A stretch of 64,000 nucleotides of DNA from Neobacillus mesonae. Lineage in GTDB: Bacteria; Bacillota; Bacilli; Bacillales; Cytobacillaceae. Below the pieces are notes generated by a model. It ran no database searches, was not told the origin of the DNA, and saw nothing but the letters and a program-made list of their open reading frames with translations. Below are positions 1 through 8,213 of this stretch, piece after piece; the stretch's first letter is position 1; each line of letters opens with the position of its first letter. The position numbers and the translations under genes were made by a program. Location: the NCBI RefSeq assembly GCF_001636315.1, contig NZ_KV440949.1, forward strand, positions 1,845,203 through 1,909,202, given 5' to 3'.

Positions 1-57
1 TACTTTTATGTATCGGAAGGATCCATAGTATTGTAGAGAGGAGATGAGAAATATTTT

Positions 58-552
58 TTATTTAATAGACGTTTGTCTTCTGCGGTTTTCCAAAGCTACA
101 ATTTCTTTAATCAATCGTTCTTCCTCTGGAATAGATAGATCGAGAAACTGAATGCCATAGAAATAATTGTTTTTATTAATCCTTTCTACTTTTCGAACAA
201 TCCTCCCGTTTAAAGAGAATGACTCGTTGTTCAGGTAAAAGTGAAGTTTTACATATACTTTTTGTTTTAAAGGCAGATCATAATAGCTAACAATCCCAGC
301 CCCGCCCGCGCTGACATCGCTGATTTGGCAATCATCAAATTCATTTACATCGATATTTCCTATTTTCAGCACTTCCATAATGGAATTTTTTAAATCTACT
401 CGAAGCCTAAAACTATCTCTACGATTTTCCTTTTTTTCTGCTTTTTTCAGATTCCTTTGTTTCTTAATCCGTTGTTGTTGGATAGCATAAATAATAGAAG
501 AAACAATGATAAATATTGCTGCAATTGCTATAATAATCTGAAATTCCCCCAT
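58..552 (-). CDS. PilZ domain c-di-GMP receptor, membrane-anchored
   Basis: A 164-residue protein with an N-terminal hydrophobic segment (about residues 5-24), a basic linker and a PilZ domain. Both c-di-GMP-binding motifs are visible: RxxxR (R45-R49 in RRDSFR) and D/N-x-S-x-x-G (D79-S81-G84 in DVSAGG). PilZ proteins bind cyclic di-GMP and often slow flagellar rotation or alter the surface; this one should sit on the cytoplasmic face of the membrane. It follows flgL on the same strand. A terminator-shaped hairpin ends only about 18 nt before the start codon, and GAGGGG is the ribosome binding site. Together with the c-di-GMP riboswitch at 8.1 kb this points to second-messenger control of motility. 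The partner and output are not known. Confidence 0.85.
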   Translation of the reverse strand: MGEFQIIIAIAAIFIIVSSIIYAIQQQRIKKQRNLKKAEKKENRRDSFRLRVDLKNSIMEVLKIGNIDVNEFDDCQISDVSAGGAGIVSYYDLPLKQKVYVKLHFYLNNESFSLNGRIVRKVERINKNNYFYGIQFLDLSIPEEERLIKEIVALENRRRQTSIK

Positions 553-570
553 GTATTCCCCTCATATCAT

Positions 571-608
571 AAAAAAATAAGATGCCCCATCTTATATAAA
601 AGATGGGG
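571..608 (-). terminator. Hairpin with T-run between flgL and the PilZ gene
   Basis: On the minus strand CCCCATCTT and AAGATGGGG form a 9-bp stem around a short AT loop, followed by seven T residues. It should end the flgM-flgL transcript. Only about 18 nt separate the T-run from the PilZ start, so there is no room for a separate promoter after it. Confidence 0.8.
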
Positions 609-625
609 AGCACTGATACCTATGT

Positions 626-1504
626 CTATCTCAAAAAGTCGGTTAAGCTAAGCTGCATGGTTCTACCCCCGGCACTTAGCGCTGCTTTAAGGGCGGTTTC
701 TTGCAGGGTCAGCTCAGTAAACGCTTCTGCAATATTGGTATCTTCCGTATCCGACAACATTTTTTTCGTTAAAAATTGCGCCTGATCCAATTTGTTGGCC
801 GCTAGTTCAAGCAGATTTTGGTTGGTACCGACAACAGTGCGCTGGGTAATTAAGTTATCCGTTTGGCTATCAATCGAATTCAATAACGAGCCGGGATTTT
901 CCCCCTTCTCTAACGTTTGCGCTAGGCCTTCCAATGTTTCGAATAAGTTTTTCCCATCTACTGAGAATCCAAATACGGCGGAAGCATGAACTTTCCCATT
1001 CACACTAATTCCCTGGCCAATCGTCCACTCTTTGCCAATTTGATTCGTCTGCTGTAAAACACCATTTTGATAGGGCGGAGTATTCAGGTCTGTTCCCGAA
1101 AATAGGTACCCGCTGCCATAAGCAGTATTGGCAATATTCCCGACCTGCTGCATCAGAGACCGGATTTCAACAGCAATATTTTTTCGATCATTTTCATTGA
1201 TTGTGTCACTGCTGGCTTCAACCGTCAGTTCACGAACGCGGTGCATTACATCGGTCACATTCCCAAGTGCTCCGTCCATCGCCGTGCTCCAATCGATGCC
1301 GTCCTGGGCATTTTTTTGATATTGTTCGACCTGGCTCAAGGATGTGCGATAGGTTAGTCCCTGCAAAGTGGCACTAGGCTGATCCGATATCTTTTCAAAC
1401 TTTTTCCCGGACGATATTTGTCCTTGCAGCTTCTCCATTGCTGTATTGTTACGCTGAATATTTTGCATAAAGTGCTGAGCTGCCATCTGGTGGGTGATTC
1501 GCAT
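626..1504 (-). CDS. flgL: Flagellar hook-filament junction protein FlgL (HAP3)
   Basis: A 292-residue flagellin-like protein. The N-terminus starts MRITHQMAAQHF and is followed by the amphipathic helix region with QGQISSGKKFEKISDQPS, typical of FlgL. The C-terminus (EAFTELTLQETALKAALSAG) matches the conserved flagellin C-terminal helix. FlgL is exported by the flagellar type III system and joins FlgK to the filament. It is the last structural gene of flgM-flgN-flgK-flgL, 193 bp after flgK. A 21-bp-period repeat array fills that gap, and a terminator follows the stop codon. The assignment is firm from both ends and the gene order. Confidence 0.93.
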   Translation of the reverse strand: MRITHQMAAQHFMQNIQRNNTAMEKLQGQISSGKKFEKISDQPSATLQGLTYRTSLSQVEQYQKNAQDGIDWSTAMDGALGNVTDVMHRVRELTVEASSDTINENDRKNIAVEIRSLMQQVGNIANTAYGSGYLFSGTDLNTPPYQNGVLQQTNQIGKEWTIGQGISVNGKVHASAVFGFSVDGKNLFETLEGLAQTLEKGENPGSLLNSIDSQTDNLITQRTVVGTNQNLLELAANKLDQAQFLTKKMLSDTEDTNIAEAFTELTLQETALKAALSAGGRTMQLSLTDFLR

Positions 1505-1530
1505 ACTTCTCCCCCTTTCTTTTTTTAATC

Positions 1531-1684
1531 TGTAAGTAACGCCGGCTTATTCGCAAGTAAAGTGTGCATTTCCGCAAGTAACACATGCTTATACGCAAGT
1601 AATGAATCTTCTCGCAAGTAACGTAGCCTTATACGCAAGTAAATCACGCATCTGCGCAAGTAACGCATGTCTATACGCAAGTAG
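1531..1684. repeat. 21-bp-period array of CGCAAGTAA, about eight units
   Basis: The gap between flgK and flgL contains eight copies of CGCAAGTAA (the first is degenerate) spaced 19-21 bp apart, mostly 21, with different spacer sequences. Read on the minus strand the core is TTACTTGCG. No gene or clear hairpin is seen. It interrupts an otherwise tightly packed flagellar operon. Confidence 0.85.
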
Positions 1685-1697
1685 CAAAAGCTACGCT

Positions 1698-3164
1698 TTA
1701 TTTCATCCCATTAATCAATGTATTTAGCAAATCATTGACAGCCGACACATAGCGGGCCGCCGCGTTGTACGCTTGCTGATACCGAATCATATTGGTCATT
1801 TCTTCATCAATGGAAACACCGGACACGGATTGTCTTTGGTTATCTACCATCGAAACCATTGCATTCGCGTTATCGCTTAACTGTTTGGCTGCCTGCACGT
1901 CGGTTCCTAATTGGCCGATAACCTTTTGATAGAATTCACCAATAGTCGTGTTCGTACCGCCAATGTCTGTTTTTTGTAAAAAAGCATCGCTCATTAACGC
2001 TGCATTTGAACCGTCACCGATATTATCCGATGTCGCGGCCGCTAACTTTGCCGGGAAATTAATTAACTTCGGATTAACAATCATGTTTCCAGCATTTTTC
2101 GGCGGTTGAGTTGGGTCGTCTTTATCTACAAAGAACAGGAGTTTTTCCAAAGGCGCATTCGGATCTGTACTTCTAGCCTGGATATCATCCAAATTTCTAG
2201 CCTCATTACTTGCATGAATCGCATTCATTCTTTCTGCAATCGCGACGGCCAAAATATCAAGGTTGGTTTTTAATTCTGGTATCCTTCCGAGAACGGTTCC
2301 GTCTGCCAGCTTATAACCGTACGTTTCAAGCAACCCCTTGATTTTACCGCCATCCAATTGAAGAACAGTTCCGGCGATTTTCGCCCCTCCGTCCTCAGGT
2401 TCAACAGTAAACGTGTTGGCTGTATTGCCATCTACCAGCTTCACACCGCTAATAGACACATCGACCCTTCCATTAACCGTTGGCTTCACGTCAATATTTA
2501 CTAGTTTTGACAGCTGATCAAGCAGGTTGTCACGGCGGTCCAGTAAATCATTCGGCTGTTGGCCAGAACCAATATTTTGGGCAATTTGCTGGTTTAAAGA
2601 CGCGATTTCACTAGCTGCCATATTGATTTCCTTGGCATTTGCCTGCAGCTGATCGGCTAAGTTTTTTTCATAATCTGCAATTCCGCTAGATATTTGATTG
2701 AGCTGGTCTGCCACTTCTTTGCCGTTCGCTATGACCACTACCCTGGCCGATAAACTTTCCGGTTGTTTCGAAAGCTCCTGCAGGCCTTGCCAAAACTTAT
2801 TGAGAGACGTGCTTAAACCTGAACCCGAGAGCTCATTAAACACATCTTCAAGATGGGAAAGCGATTCGGCCTTTGCTTCCCAGTAGCCTGCTTGCTGCTG
2901 CTGATTTTGAAACTGAGAATCTAGGTAACTCTCACGAATCCGTCGAAACTCAGATACCTCGACACCAGTTCCCATTTGCATCGGAATTGTTCCGTTATGA
3001 GGATTGGGGGAAGCGAGGGGACGAGTGGCCTCCAGCACAGCCTCTTGGCGCGTGTACCCTTTGGTATTGGCATTGGCAATATTATGTCCGGTAGCACTGA
3101 GTGACGTTTGCTGCGATAGAATCGCTCTTTTTCCAATTTCTAAGCCATGAAAGGTTGAGTACAT
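1698..3164 (-). CDS. flgK: Flagellar hook-associated protein FlgK (HAP1)
   Basis: A 488-residue protein with the conserved N-terminal rod/hook motif: HGLEIGKRAILSQQTSLSAT is followed by GHNIANANTKGYTRQ. The C-terminal motif is SGVSIDEEMTNMIRYQQAYN, then AARYVSAVNDLLNTLI. FlgK joins hook to filament outside the cell and is exported by the flagellar type III machinery with FlgN as chaperone; flgN lies 13 bp upstream on the same strand. The length is close to the B. subtilis protein (about 507). Nothing looks broken. Confidence 0.95.
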   Translation of the reverse strand: MYSTFHGLEIGKRAILSQQTSLSATGHNIANANTKGYTRQEAVLEATRPLASPNPHNGTIPMQMGTGVEVSEFRRIRESYLDSQFQNQQQQAGYWEAKAESLSHLEDVFNELSGSGLSTSLNKFWQGLQELSKQPESLSARVVVIANGKEVADQLNQISSGIADYEKNLADQLQANAKEINMAASEIASLNQQIAQNIGSGQQPNDLLDRRDNLLDQLSKLVNIDVKPTVNGRVDVSISGVKLVDGNTANTFTVEPEDGGAKIAGTVLQLDGGKIKGLLETYGYKLADGTVLGRIPELKTNLDILAVAIAERMNAIHASNEARNLDDIQARSTDPNAPLEKLLFFVDKDDPTQPPKNAGNMIVNPKLINFPAKLAAATSDNIGDGSNAALMSDAFLQKTDIGGTNTTIGEFYQKVIGQLGTDVQAAKQLSDNANAMVSMVDNQRQSVSGVSIDEEMTNMIRYQQAYNAAARYVSAVNDLLNTLINGMK

Positions 3165-3177
3165 TTCTTTTTCTCCC

Positions 3178-3648
3178 CTATGCTTTTAAATCAAATAACC
3201 GTGCATACTCTCTGGACTCTTGGGACTCGGTATCCGCACTGTAAAGACCAGAGTCCTTGGATGGAGGCAGCAATTGCTCGATCATAAACTGTGTGTAGGT
3301 TAACGCTTGCTGCAGCAGCTGCTGGTTCAGCTTGTTGACTTTGTCGATTTCCTTAAACAATTTTTGCAGCACAAAAAGCTTTGATGTCCATTCTGCGTGC
3401 AGGTCTTCATCCGGCTGCTGCTCGATTAGTTTGGAAAGCGGGAGATACTTATTGTCATGCTCCAGCACTTCCATTCTCATTTCGTCAACCTTTTTAATTT
3501 TCTTGATAAGCCTTGCTTCATCCGCCATTACGGAAATTAACGGATTGATCTCGGCAGATACAAGAATTTCCTGTTTTTTCTTCGCGGTTTCTAATAGAGT
3601 GATATGCAGGTCTGTTAACATCTGCAATATTTCCGTCAGTTTATTCAT
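3178..3648 (-). CDS. flgN: FlgN-family flagellar export chaperone
   Basis: A protein of about 156 residues, largely helical, starting MNKLTEILQMLTDLHITLLE and rich in K, E, L and Q, as in FlgN/YvyG. FlgN holds FlgK and FlgL for export. I placed the start at the ATG that overlaps the flgM end by 8 bp; an in-frame GTG at 3660 would add four residues. Sequence conservation in this family is low, so the call rests on the helical composition, the length and the position between flgM and flgK, exactly as in B. subtilis. Confidence 0.85.
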   Translation of the reverse strand: MNKLTEILQMLTDLHITLLETAKKKQEILVSAEINPLISVMADEARLIKKIKKVDEMRMEVLEHDNKYLPLSKLIEQQPDEDLHAEWTSKLFVLQKLFKEIDKVNKLNQQLLQQALTYTQFMIEQLLPPSKDSGLYSADTESQESREYARLFDLKA

Positions 3649-3916
3649 CGATCTTTGCACCTGACTTCCAGAATGACAGGAGCTTATCAGCTAACTTTTC
3701 ACTGTCGACCTTATATGTGCCATTAGCAATCTGCTGCTTCAATTGCTCAATTTTCGCATCTTTTTCTTTCTGGATTTGCAATTGGGCCTCGTTCGACAAT
3801 TCCAGCTTGTCAGTTTGAGTCTTTTTCGTGTCTTCCGTCCGGGACTGACTATTCTTTTGATATGCTTGATACGCAGCATCAATTCGATTGATTGGATTAA
3901 TTGGATTGATTTTCAT
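3641..3916 (-). CDS. flgM: Anti-sigma-D factor FlgM
   Basis: A 91-residue protein with an N-terminus rich in NPINPINRID and the conserved C-terminal sigma-binding part: DKLELSNEAQLQIQ, then IEQLKQQIANGTYKVDSEKL and ADKLLSFW. FlgM binds sigma-D and blocks filament gene expression until the hook-basal body is complete and FlgM is secreted. It is the first gene of flgM-flgN-flgK-flgL. A sigma-D-like promoter lies 35-62 bp upstream, which would create the usual feedback loop. Confidence 0.93.
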   Translation of the reverse strand: MKINPINPINRIDAAYQAYQKNSQSRTEDTKKTQTDKLELSNEAQLQIQKEKDAKIEQLKQQIANGTYKVDSEKLADKLLSFWKSGAKIDE

Positions 3917-3950
3917 ATACCTGCTCCTTTTAACTCTATCCTTACCTCTA

Positions 3951-3978
3951 GTATCGGCAGTTGACCCATTAACGTTTA
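3951..3978 (-). promoter_or_regulatory. Candidate sigma-D promoter of flgM
   Basis: On the minus strand TAAA (3978-3975) and GCCGATAC (3958-3951) are separated by 16 bp. The B. subtilis sigma-D consensus is TAAA-N14/15-GCCGATAT, so one base of the -10 element differs. It lies 35 bp upstream of flgM. Confidence 0.7.
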
Positions 3979-4013
3979 GAGATTTTCTTATGTTTTTTTA
4001 TATAACTGGGATT

Positions 4014-4086
4014 CGCCGATAAAAGCTATAAATCCGCCGATAAGACCTGTAAAATCGCTGATATGTAACTCAAATTCGCCGATATG
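4014..4086. repeat. 21-bp-period array of CGCCGATA, four units
   Basis: Four copies of C(G)CCGATA/CGCTGATA start at 4014, 4035, 4056 and 4077, exactly 21 bp apart, in the gap between flhP and flgM. The spacers are AT-rich and not conserved. The core resembles a sigma-D -10 element (GCCGATA), but copies this close with no -35 element are unlikely to be promoters. Confidence 0.8.
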
Positions 4087-4100
4087 CTAAAAAAACTAAA

Positions 4101-4144
4101 AAAAAGCGGCCGGCACTTTAAAAAAATGCAGCAGCCGCCTTTTA
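4101..4144 (-). terminator. Terminator after flhP
   Basis: On the minus strand GCGGCTGCTGCA pairs imperfectly with TGCCGGCCGC across a T-rich loop, followed by eight T residues. It lies directly after the flhP stop codon. Confidence 0.7.
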
Positions 4145-4145
4145 G

Positions 4146-4922
4146 TTACAATCTCATAATCCCGTTCGCGATTCCCATCATCTGATCCGCATAGCTGAGG
4201 GCGCGGGCGTTCGCTTGGTAGCCCCTTTGTGCTTTGATCATATCAGTCATTTCCTGGTTCAAATCAACATTGGATGATTCAAGAAATCCTTGTTTAATCT
4301 GCGCATTGGAAGGAATGGTCGCAACGGCTCCTTCCGTTAACCGATAAACTCCGCCATCCTCTTTTAACAGCTGTGGATTCGTGAAGTCCACCAAGCCAAG
4401 CCGCTGGTTTGTCCCTTCGATGGTCCCATTACTTGCCACCACAAAGTTCTTACCTCTGGCCCATTCAATCGGATTTCCGTTTTGGTCAAGCAGCACATCC
4501 CCGTTTGCGTTAACAAATTGAAAGCGCCCCGCTCCAACTGGCGTTTGCTTAAACGCACCGCCTCTTGTATACAAAATTTCCGTACCACTGTCCGTTGTTC
4601 TTTTTACTTGAAAGTATCCTTTGCCATCAATCATGAAATCAAAAGGCTGGTCCGTTTGCTTAGGTGTACCCTGGGTGAGATCCAGCCCTGACGAAGCTAA
4701 TCGGGACCCAAAGGTTGTCCGAATCCCTAGCGGTGACAAGCGGCCGGCCTCCTGTTTTGTTTCTGCCTGGTTTTGAATCGAAACTGTCAGATTTTCTGAA
4801 AAGGCAGCTTCTCTCCGTTTAAAGCCGGTTGTTTCCACATTGGAAATATTATTTGCAATCGTATCAAGCTTGCCCTGATAGGCACGAACCCCTGTTGAAG
4901 CGATTAATAAAGATGTATTCAT
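4146..4922 (-). CDS. flhP: Flagellar basal-body rod protein FlhP (FlgG-like)
   Basis: A 258-residue member of the FlgG/FlgF rod family. The N-terminal motif is YQGKLDTIANNISNVETTGF KRRE and the C-terminal motif is GFLESSNVDLNQEMTDMIKA, then QRGYQANARA. These coiled ends pack in the flagellar rod. It lies 5 bp after flhO on the same strand, as in the B. subtilis flhO-flhP pair, which has a role in rod/hook assembly. Choosing FlhP rather than FlgG rests on the pairing and on the absence of the fla/che genes nearby. Confidence 0.87.
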   Translation of the reverse strand: MNTSLLIASTGVRAYQGKLDTIANNISNVETTGFKRREAAFSENLTVSIQNQAETKQEAGRLSPLGIRTTFGSRLASSGLDLTQGTPKQTDQPFDFMIDGKGYFQVKRTTDSGTEILYTRGGAFKQTPVGAGRFQFVNANGDVLLDQNGNPIEWARGKNFVVASNGTIEGTNQRLGLVDFTNPQLLKEDGGVYRLTEGAVATIPSNAQIKQGFLESSNVDLNQEMTDMIKAQRGYQANARALSYADQMMGIANGIMRL

Positions 4923-4927
4923 ACCGG

Positions 4928-5770
4928 TTATACCCTTCCAATCGTACTTAATTGTTCAAGTGTTTTGTCATAAGCTTGGAGGACCTTTTGATTAGCCTCA
5001 TACAAACGAATGTTGGCCATCATGTCGGTGATCGTCTGCGATGTATCCACATTCGATTGCTCAATCATTTTATGCTGCAGTTGCACACCGGCCGGAAGTG
5101 TTTGTTGGAGCATAGCCTTACTTTCCCCTTTCAACTCATACAGCCCATTGTCCTTTTTGATCAATTGATTCGGGTTATTAACGATGACAACACCTAGTGA
5201 GCCAATCGTTCTTGCCTGTGCCGGATTATTCGGATGAATAATAATCTCTCCATTTGCTTGAATAGATAGATCGCCGCTAGAAAGTTCCGAATTCGTAATT
5301 GGTCGGCCATTTTTCCCTAAAACCAAATCTCCTGCTGAGGTCGTAAGCTGCCCGTTTCCATTCACGGCAAACCGGCCATTTCGGGTGAATTGTATACTGC
5401 CATCCGCAGTCTGTACAGCAAAAAAGGCCGCCGGCTGAATGGTTTTACCATTTGACGTTACTGGTGCAAGTGCTTGGTCATTAATGGCTACATCAAACGG
5501 CATATTCGTACTCTCAAGACTCCCTTGCGAAAATAATGGCAATGTTTCTTGATTATACACCCCCATCGAGAGTGTTCCGATTTTCGGAGCTCTTCCGGTA
5601 CCTTCCGCCTGATTGATTCGCTCTAGCAGCATTTCCGGAAATGATCGTAATGGGCTCGCATCCTGTTTAAAGCCTGGGGTTTCGACATTTGCCAAATTAT
5701 TTGTCAGCGCGTTTTGCTTTCGCTGCAGTGCAATCATTCCGGATGCAGCGGTATTGATTCCTCGAAGCAT
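4928..5770 (-). CDS. flhO: Flagellar basal-body rod protein FlhO (FlgF/FlgG-like)
   Basis: A 280-residue rod protein with N-terminal MLRGINTAASGMIALQRKQN, then ALTNNLANVETPGFKQ. The C-terminal part is MIEQSNVDTSQTITDMMANI, then RLYEANQKVLQAYD. It is exported by the flagellar system and forms part of the rod. It follows yaaR by 15 bp and precedes flhP by 5 bp, so the three genes are probably one transcript. The paralogous flhP shares both end motifs. Confidence 0.88.
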   Translation of the reverse strand: MLRGINTAASGMIALQRKQNALTNNLANVETPGFKQDASPLRSFPEMLLERINQAEGTGRAPKIGTLSMGVYNQETLPLFSQGSLESTNMPFDVAINDQALAPVTSNGKTIQPAAFFAVQTADGSIQFTRNGRFAVNGNGQLTTSAGDLVLGKNGRPITNSELSSGDLSIQANGEIIIHPNNPAQARTIGSLGVVIVNNPNQLIKKDNGLYELKGESKAMLQQTLPAGVQLQHKMIEQSNVDTSQTITDMMANIRLYEANQKVLQAYDKTLEQLSTIGRV

Positions 5771-5785
5771 TACTTTGTCACTCCT

Positions 5786-6223
5786 CTACGTGTATAAATT
5801 GACCAGCAATCCCTTTATTTCGCCAATGGTTTTTAACAGGTGAATCGACGATGTTTGTTTTTCCATCACCTGTTCTGACAGTTTAATAAGCTGTTCATCA
5901 ATTTGTTTAATAATTTTTAGCCGCTTCTCTCGACCATTGGACTGTAATTGCCGATACTCCTTTAAGGAGTAACCGTTCTGCGCAACCTCTTTTAAAAATT
6001 CTTGAACGCTATGCTTATACGCTAACAAATCATTTACCGATTGGGAAGTCGAAAGCCGGTTCCCGTTCCGGTCCAGTGTTTTCAAAAGAGTTTGCAGGCG
6101 CTCCTGGGTTAAATCAACTTGTGTCTCTTGAAAAACTTGTTGAAAGGAAGGAGATTCTTTCCCTCGTTCTTTTACGGAAATGAAGCGATCCTGATTGATT
6201 CCGTGTGCATGTTCGATTTTCAA
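5786..6223 (-). CDS. yaaR: YaaR-family (DUF327) protein
   Basis: A 145-residue soluble protein close in length to B. subtilis YaaR (146). It shows SFQQVFQETQVDLTQERLQT near residue 27-46, the family region DRNGNRLSTSQSVNDLLAYK, and a helical C-terminus. The biochemical role is unknown. In B. subtilis yaaR lies elsewhere; here it heads a yaaR-flhO-flhP operon divergent from motAB, which suggests a link to flagella. AAAGGAGG is the ribosome binding site. Confidence 0.75.
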   Translation of the reverse strand: MKIEHAHGINQDRFISVKERGKESPSFQQVFQETQVDLTQERLQTLLKTLDRNGNRLSTSQSVNDLLAYKHSVQEFLKEVAQNGYSLKEYRQLQSNGREKRLKIIKQIDEQLIKLSEQVMEKQTSSIHLLKTIGEIKGLLVNLYT

Positions 6224-6254
6224 TGAAATCCTCCTTTCACTGGTTTTGAAAAAA

Positions 6255-6280
6255 TAATATGTGTCGAATTTCGCCGAGAG
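6255..6280 (+). promoter_or_regulatory. Possible sigma-D promoter of motAB
   Basis: TAAT (6255-6258), 14 bp, GCCGAGAG (6273-6280): a partial match to TAAA-N14/15-GCCGATAT, 57 bp upstream of motA. The intergenic region is shared with the divergent yaaR. Confidence 0.45.
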
Positions 6281-6336
6281 TCAGGGACGATGCTTTTTAT
6301 GAAAACTAAATTAAAGATAAACTAAAGGAGAAAATT

Positions 6337-7137
6337 ATGTCTAGTATTTTTGGAATTATTTTGGCACTTCTTGTTATTGGATTCGGAATGATTTTAAAGG
6401 GAGCGCCGCTTGCTTCCTTGAACAATCCAGCGGCCTATCTGATTATTTTTGGCGGCACAGCTGCCGCTTTGCTGATTGCTTTTCCATTTCGAGAAATTAA
6501 AAAATTTCCGAAGCTAATAAAAATTGCCTTATTTGAACCAAAGGCCCCATCGAAAGCGGAACAGATTGCACAACTCATAGAATGCGCAGAAATTTCCAAA
6601 AAAGAAGGCTTCCTAGCCTTAGAAGAAATGGCCGAAGCAGCGGAGGATCCGTTTTTTAAAAAAGGGCTGGAAATGATTATCGACGGCTATGAAGCTGAAT
6701 TCATTGAAGAAGTTTTGTTGGATGAGGTGGAGGCCATCGAACAGCGGCACAAGGCAGGTGCCCTTATTTTCTCACAAGCTGCCACCTATGCTCCGTCTTT
6801 GGGGGTGCTCGGTGCGGTGGTCGGCCTGATAGCGGCACTTGGTTCGTTATCAGAAATTGAAAAAATCGGTCATTCTATTTCCGCAGCCTTTATCGCAACA
6901 TTACTCGGTATTTTTTCCGGTTATGTGCTTTGGAATCCGTTGTCCAATAAATTGAAGCGGCTTTCTAAACAAGAACAGGAATTGAAGCTGTTGATCATTG
7001 AGGGACTGCTTGCGATATATCAAGGGGTTTTGCCAAGCGCCTTGGAGAAAAAGCTGTCTGTCCATATCCCGCCGTCTGAACGTAAGGCAGTGGAAATAAA
7101 GGAGCAGGATGAGCATGTAGAGGTGAAATCAGCATGA
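6337..7137 (+). CDS. motA: Flagellar stator subunit MotA
   Basis: A 266-residue membrane protein with four predicted segments. Landmarks are the N-terminal GIILALLVIGFGMILKG, NNPAAYLIIFGGTAAALLIA, the cytoplasmic loop with EEVEAIEQRHKAGA, and the paired C-terminal helices ATYAPSLGVLGAVVGLIAAL and HSISAAFIATLLGIFSGYVL. It closely follows the B. subtilis MotA pattern. MotA and MotB form the ion channel that drives the flagellar motor. The stop codon overlaps the motB start (ATGA). Start context is AAAGGAG. Confidence 0.95.
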   Translation: MSSIFGIILALLVIGFGMILKGAPLASLNNPAAYLIIFGGTAAALLIAFPFREIKKFPKLIKIALFEPKAPSKAEQIAQLIECAEISKKEGFLALEEMAEAAEDPFFKKGLEMIIDGYEAEFIEEVLLDEVEAIEQRHKAGALIFSQAATYAPSLGVLGAVVGLIAALGSLSEIEKIGHSISAAFIATLLGIFSGYVLWNPLSNKLKRLSKQEQELKLLIIEGLLAIYQGVLPSALEKKLSVHIPPSERKAVEIKEQDEHVEVKSA

Positions 7138-7859
7138 GAAAACGGAAGCGCTCCTTTGGATCGGACCACGAAGAACACATCGATGAATCATGGCTGATTC
7201 CATATGCCGATCTGCTGACATTACTTCTGGCCTTATTTATTGTTTTGTATGCGGCCAGCACGATTGACAAGGAAAAATATCAATCGATTATGGAATCGTT
7301 TCAATCGGAATTAACTGGAACGAAAATTGCCAATGAACAAGCCGGACTTTCCCCAACCCCGCCATCGCCGGAGCTGGGAAAAGGGCTGCCAGAACAAAAA
7401 AATAACGACAAGGATCTGGATGTGTTGAAGCATCAGCTCGAAAGTTACATCAACACGAACGGCTTGGAAGATAAGGTTTCTCTTCGGGATACAAAGAAAG
7501 GGATTGAAGTGTCGTTAAAAGAAGTGGTGCTATTTGATTCCGGAAAGGCAGAGTTAAAGGAACGCTCGTATAAAACCTTAAACGGGATCGTCGGGTTAAT
7601 TAATACTGTCCCAAATCCAATCAATATTGAGGGACATACGGACAATGTTCCGGCCTATAATACCATCTACTCTTCTAACTGGGAACTATCAGCCGCCCGG
7701 GCCGCAAGCGTACTCCACTACTTCGAATCACACAAAGTAGCACCCAAACGCATGCAATTCTCCGGATACGGCGAATACAAACCACTATATCCAAACGACA
7801 CAGACCAACACCGCCAAGCCAACCGCCGCGTCACCATCGTCATCCTGCGGAACGGATAA
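7134..7859 (+). CDS. motB: Flagellar stator subunit MotB
   Basis: A 241-residue protein with a short basic N-terminus, a single transmembrane segment (about 22-41) carrying the proton-binding aspartate D26 in PYADLLTLLLALF, a linker, and a C-terminal OmpA-like peptidoglycan-binding domain with IEGHTDNVPAYN and SGYGEYKPLYPNDTD. It anchors the stator to the cell wall. It overlaps motA by 4 bp. Whether it is driven by protons (MotB) or sodium (MotS) cannot be settled from the sequence alone; it reads closer to MotB. Confidence 0.93.
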   Translation: MRKRKRSFGSDHEEHIDESWLIPYADLLTLLLALFIVLYAASTIDKEKYQSIMESFQSELTGTKIANEQAGLSPTPPSPELGKGLPEQKNNDKDLDVLKHQLESYINTNGLEDKVSLRDTKKGIEVSLKEVVLFDSGKAELKERSYKTLNGIVGLINTVPNPINIEGHTDNVPAYNTIYSSNWELSAARAASVLHYFESHKVAPKRMQFSGYGEYKPLYPNDTDQHRQANRRVTIVILRNG

Positions 7860-7977
7860 TGCATGAAGACGGTTCTTGTGCATCACTAAGGTTTTCCGTA
7901 AAAAAGGCAATTTAGTCTAAACATTTTATCGAAAGCTGCCGATATACTATCTTAGGCGATACAAATGGGTTTTATGA

Positions 7978-8100
7978 CTTAACTATAATGGGTAATGAAT
8001 AACATAACAGCATTCTGACAAACATGATTATTTGGGTATAAATACCTTTTTTCAGGGAGAAATGATGCATTTATTCATAATCCCAGTTATTATAGTTAAG
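7978..8100. repeat. 123-bp inverted-repeat element upstream of the riboswitch
   Basis: The ends are inverted: CTTAACTATAAT at 7978-7989 and its complement ATTATAGTTAAG at 8089-8100 match over 12 bp, with partial matching continuing inward (ATGAAT near 7995, ATTCAT at 8073). An inner palindrome GGTATAAATACC lies near the middle. There is no coding capacity. It could be a small transposable element remnant or a promoter/operator region. Confidence 0.55.
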
Positions 8101-8110
8101 TAACAATTTA

Positions 8111-8188
8111 AGGGCAAAATCACTGAAAGGTGATGACGCAAAGCTATAGGGGCTAAAGTCTTTAAATATGACAAGCCAGCCAGCTGCC
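8111..8188 (+). ncRNA. c-di-GMP-I riboswitch (GEMM-I)
   Basis: The aptamer landmarks are all present in order: a P2 hairpin TCACT-GAAA-GGTGA with a GAAA tetraloop, the conserved TGACGCAAAGC core, GGGGCTAAA, a P3 stem GTC...GAC, and the 3' part AAGCCAGCCAGCTGCC that closes with the 5' GGCA. This class binds cyclic di-GMP. It ends 25 nt before the start of a small gene at 8214. No terminator stem is seen between aptamer and gene, so control may be at translation; AAAGGAG lies 12 nt after the aptamer. Confidence 0.9.
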
Positions 8189-8213
8189 ATCAAATGTAAA
8201 GGAGAAATCATTG

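Noticed and set aside
4014..4086. Four tandem sigma-D promoters suggested by GCCGATA cores
   Set aside because: No TAAA elements at the right distance; spacing is exactly 21 bp, like the other 21-bp arrays.
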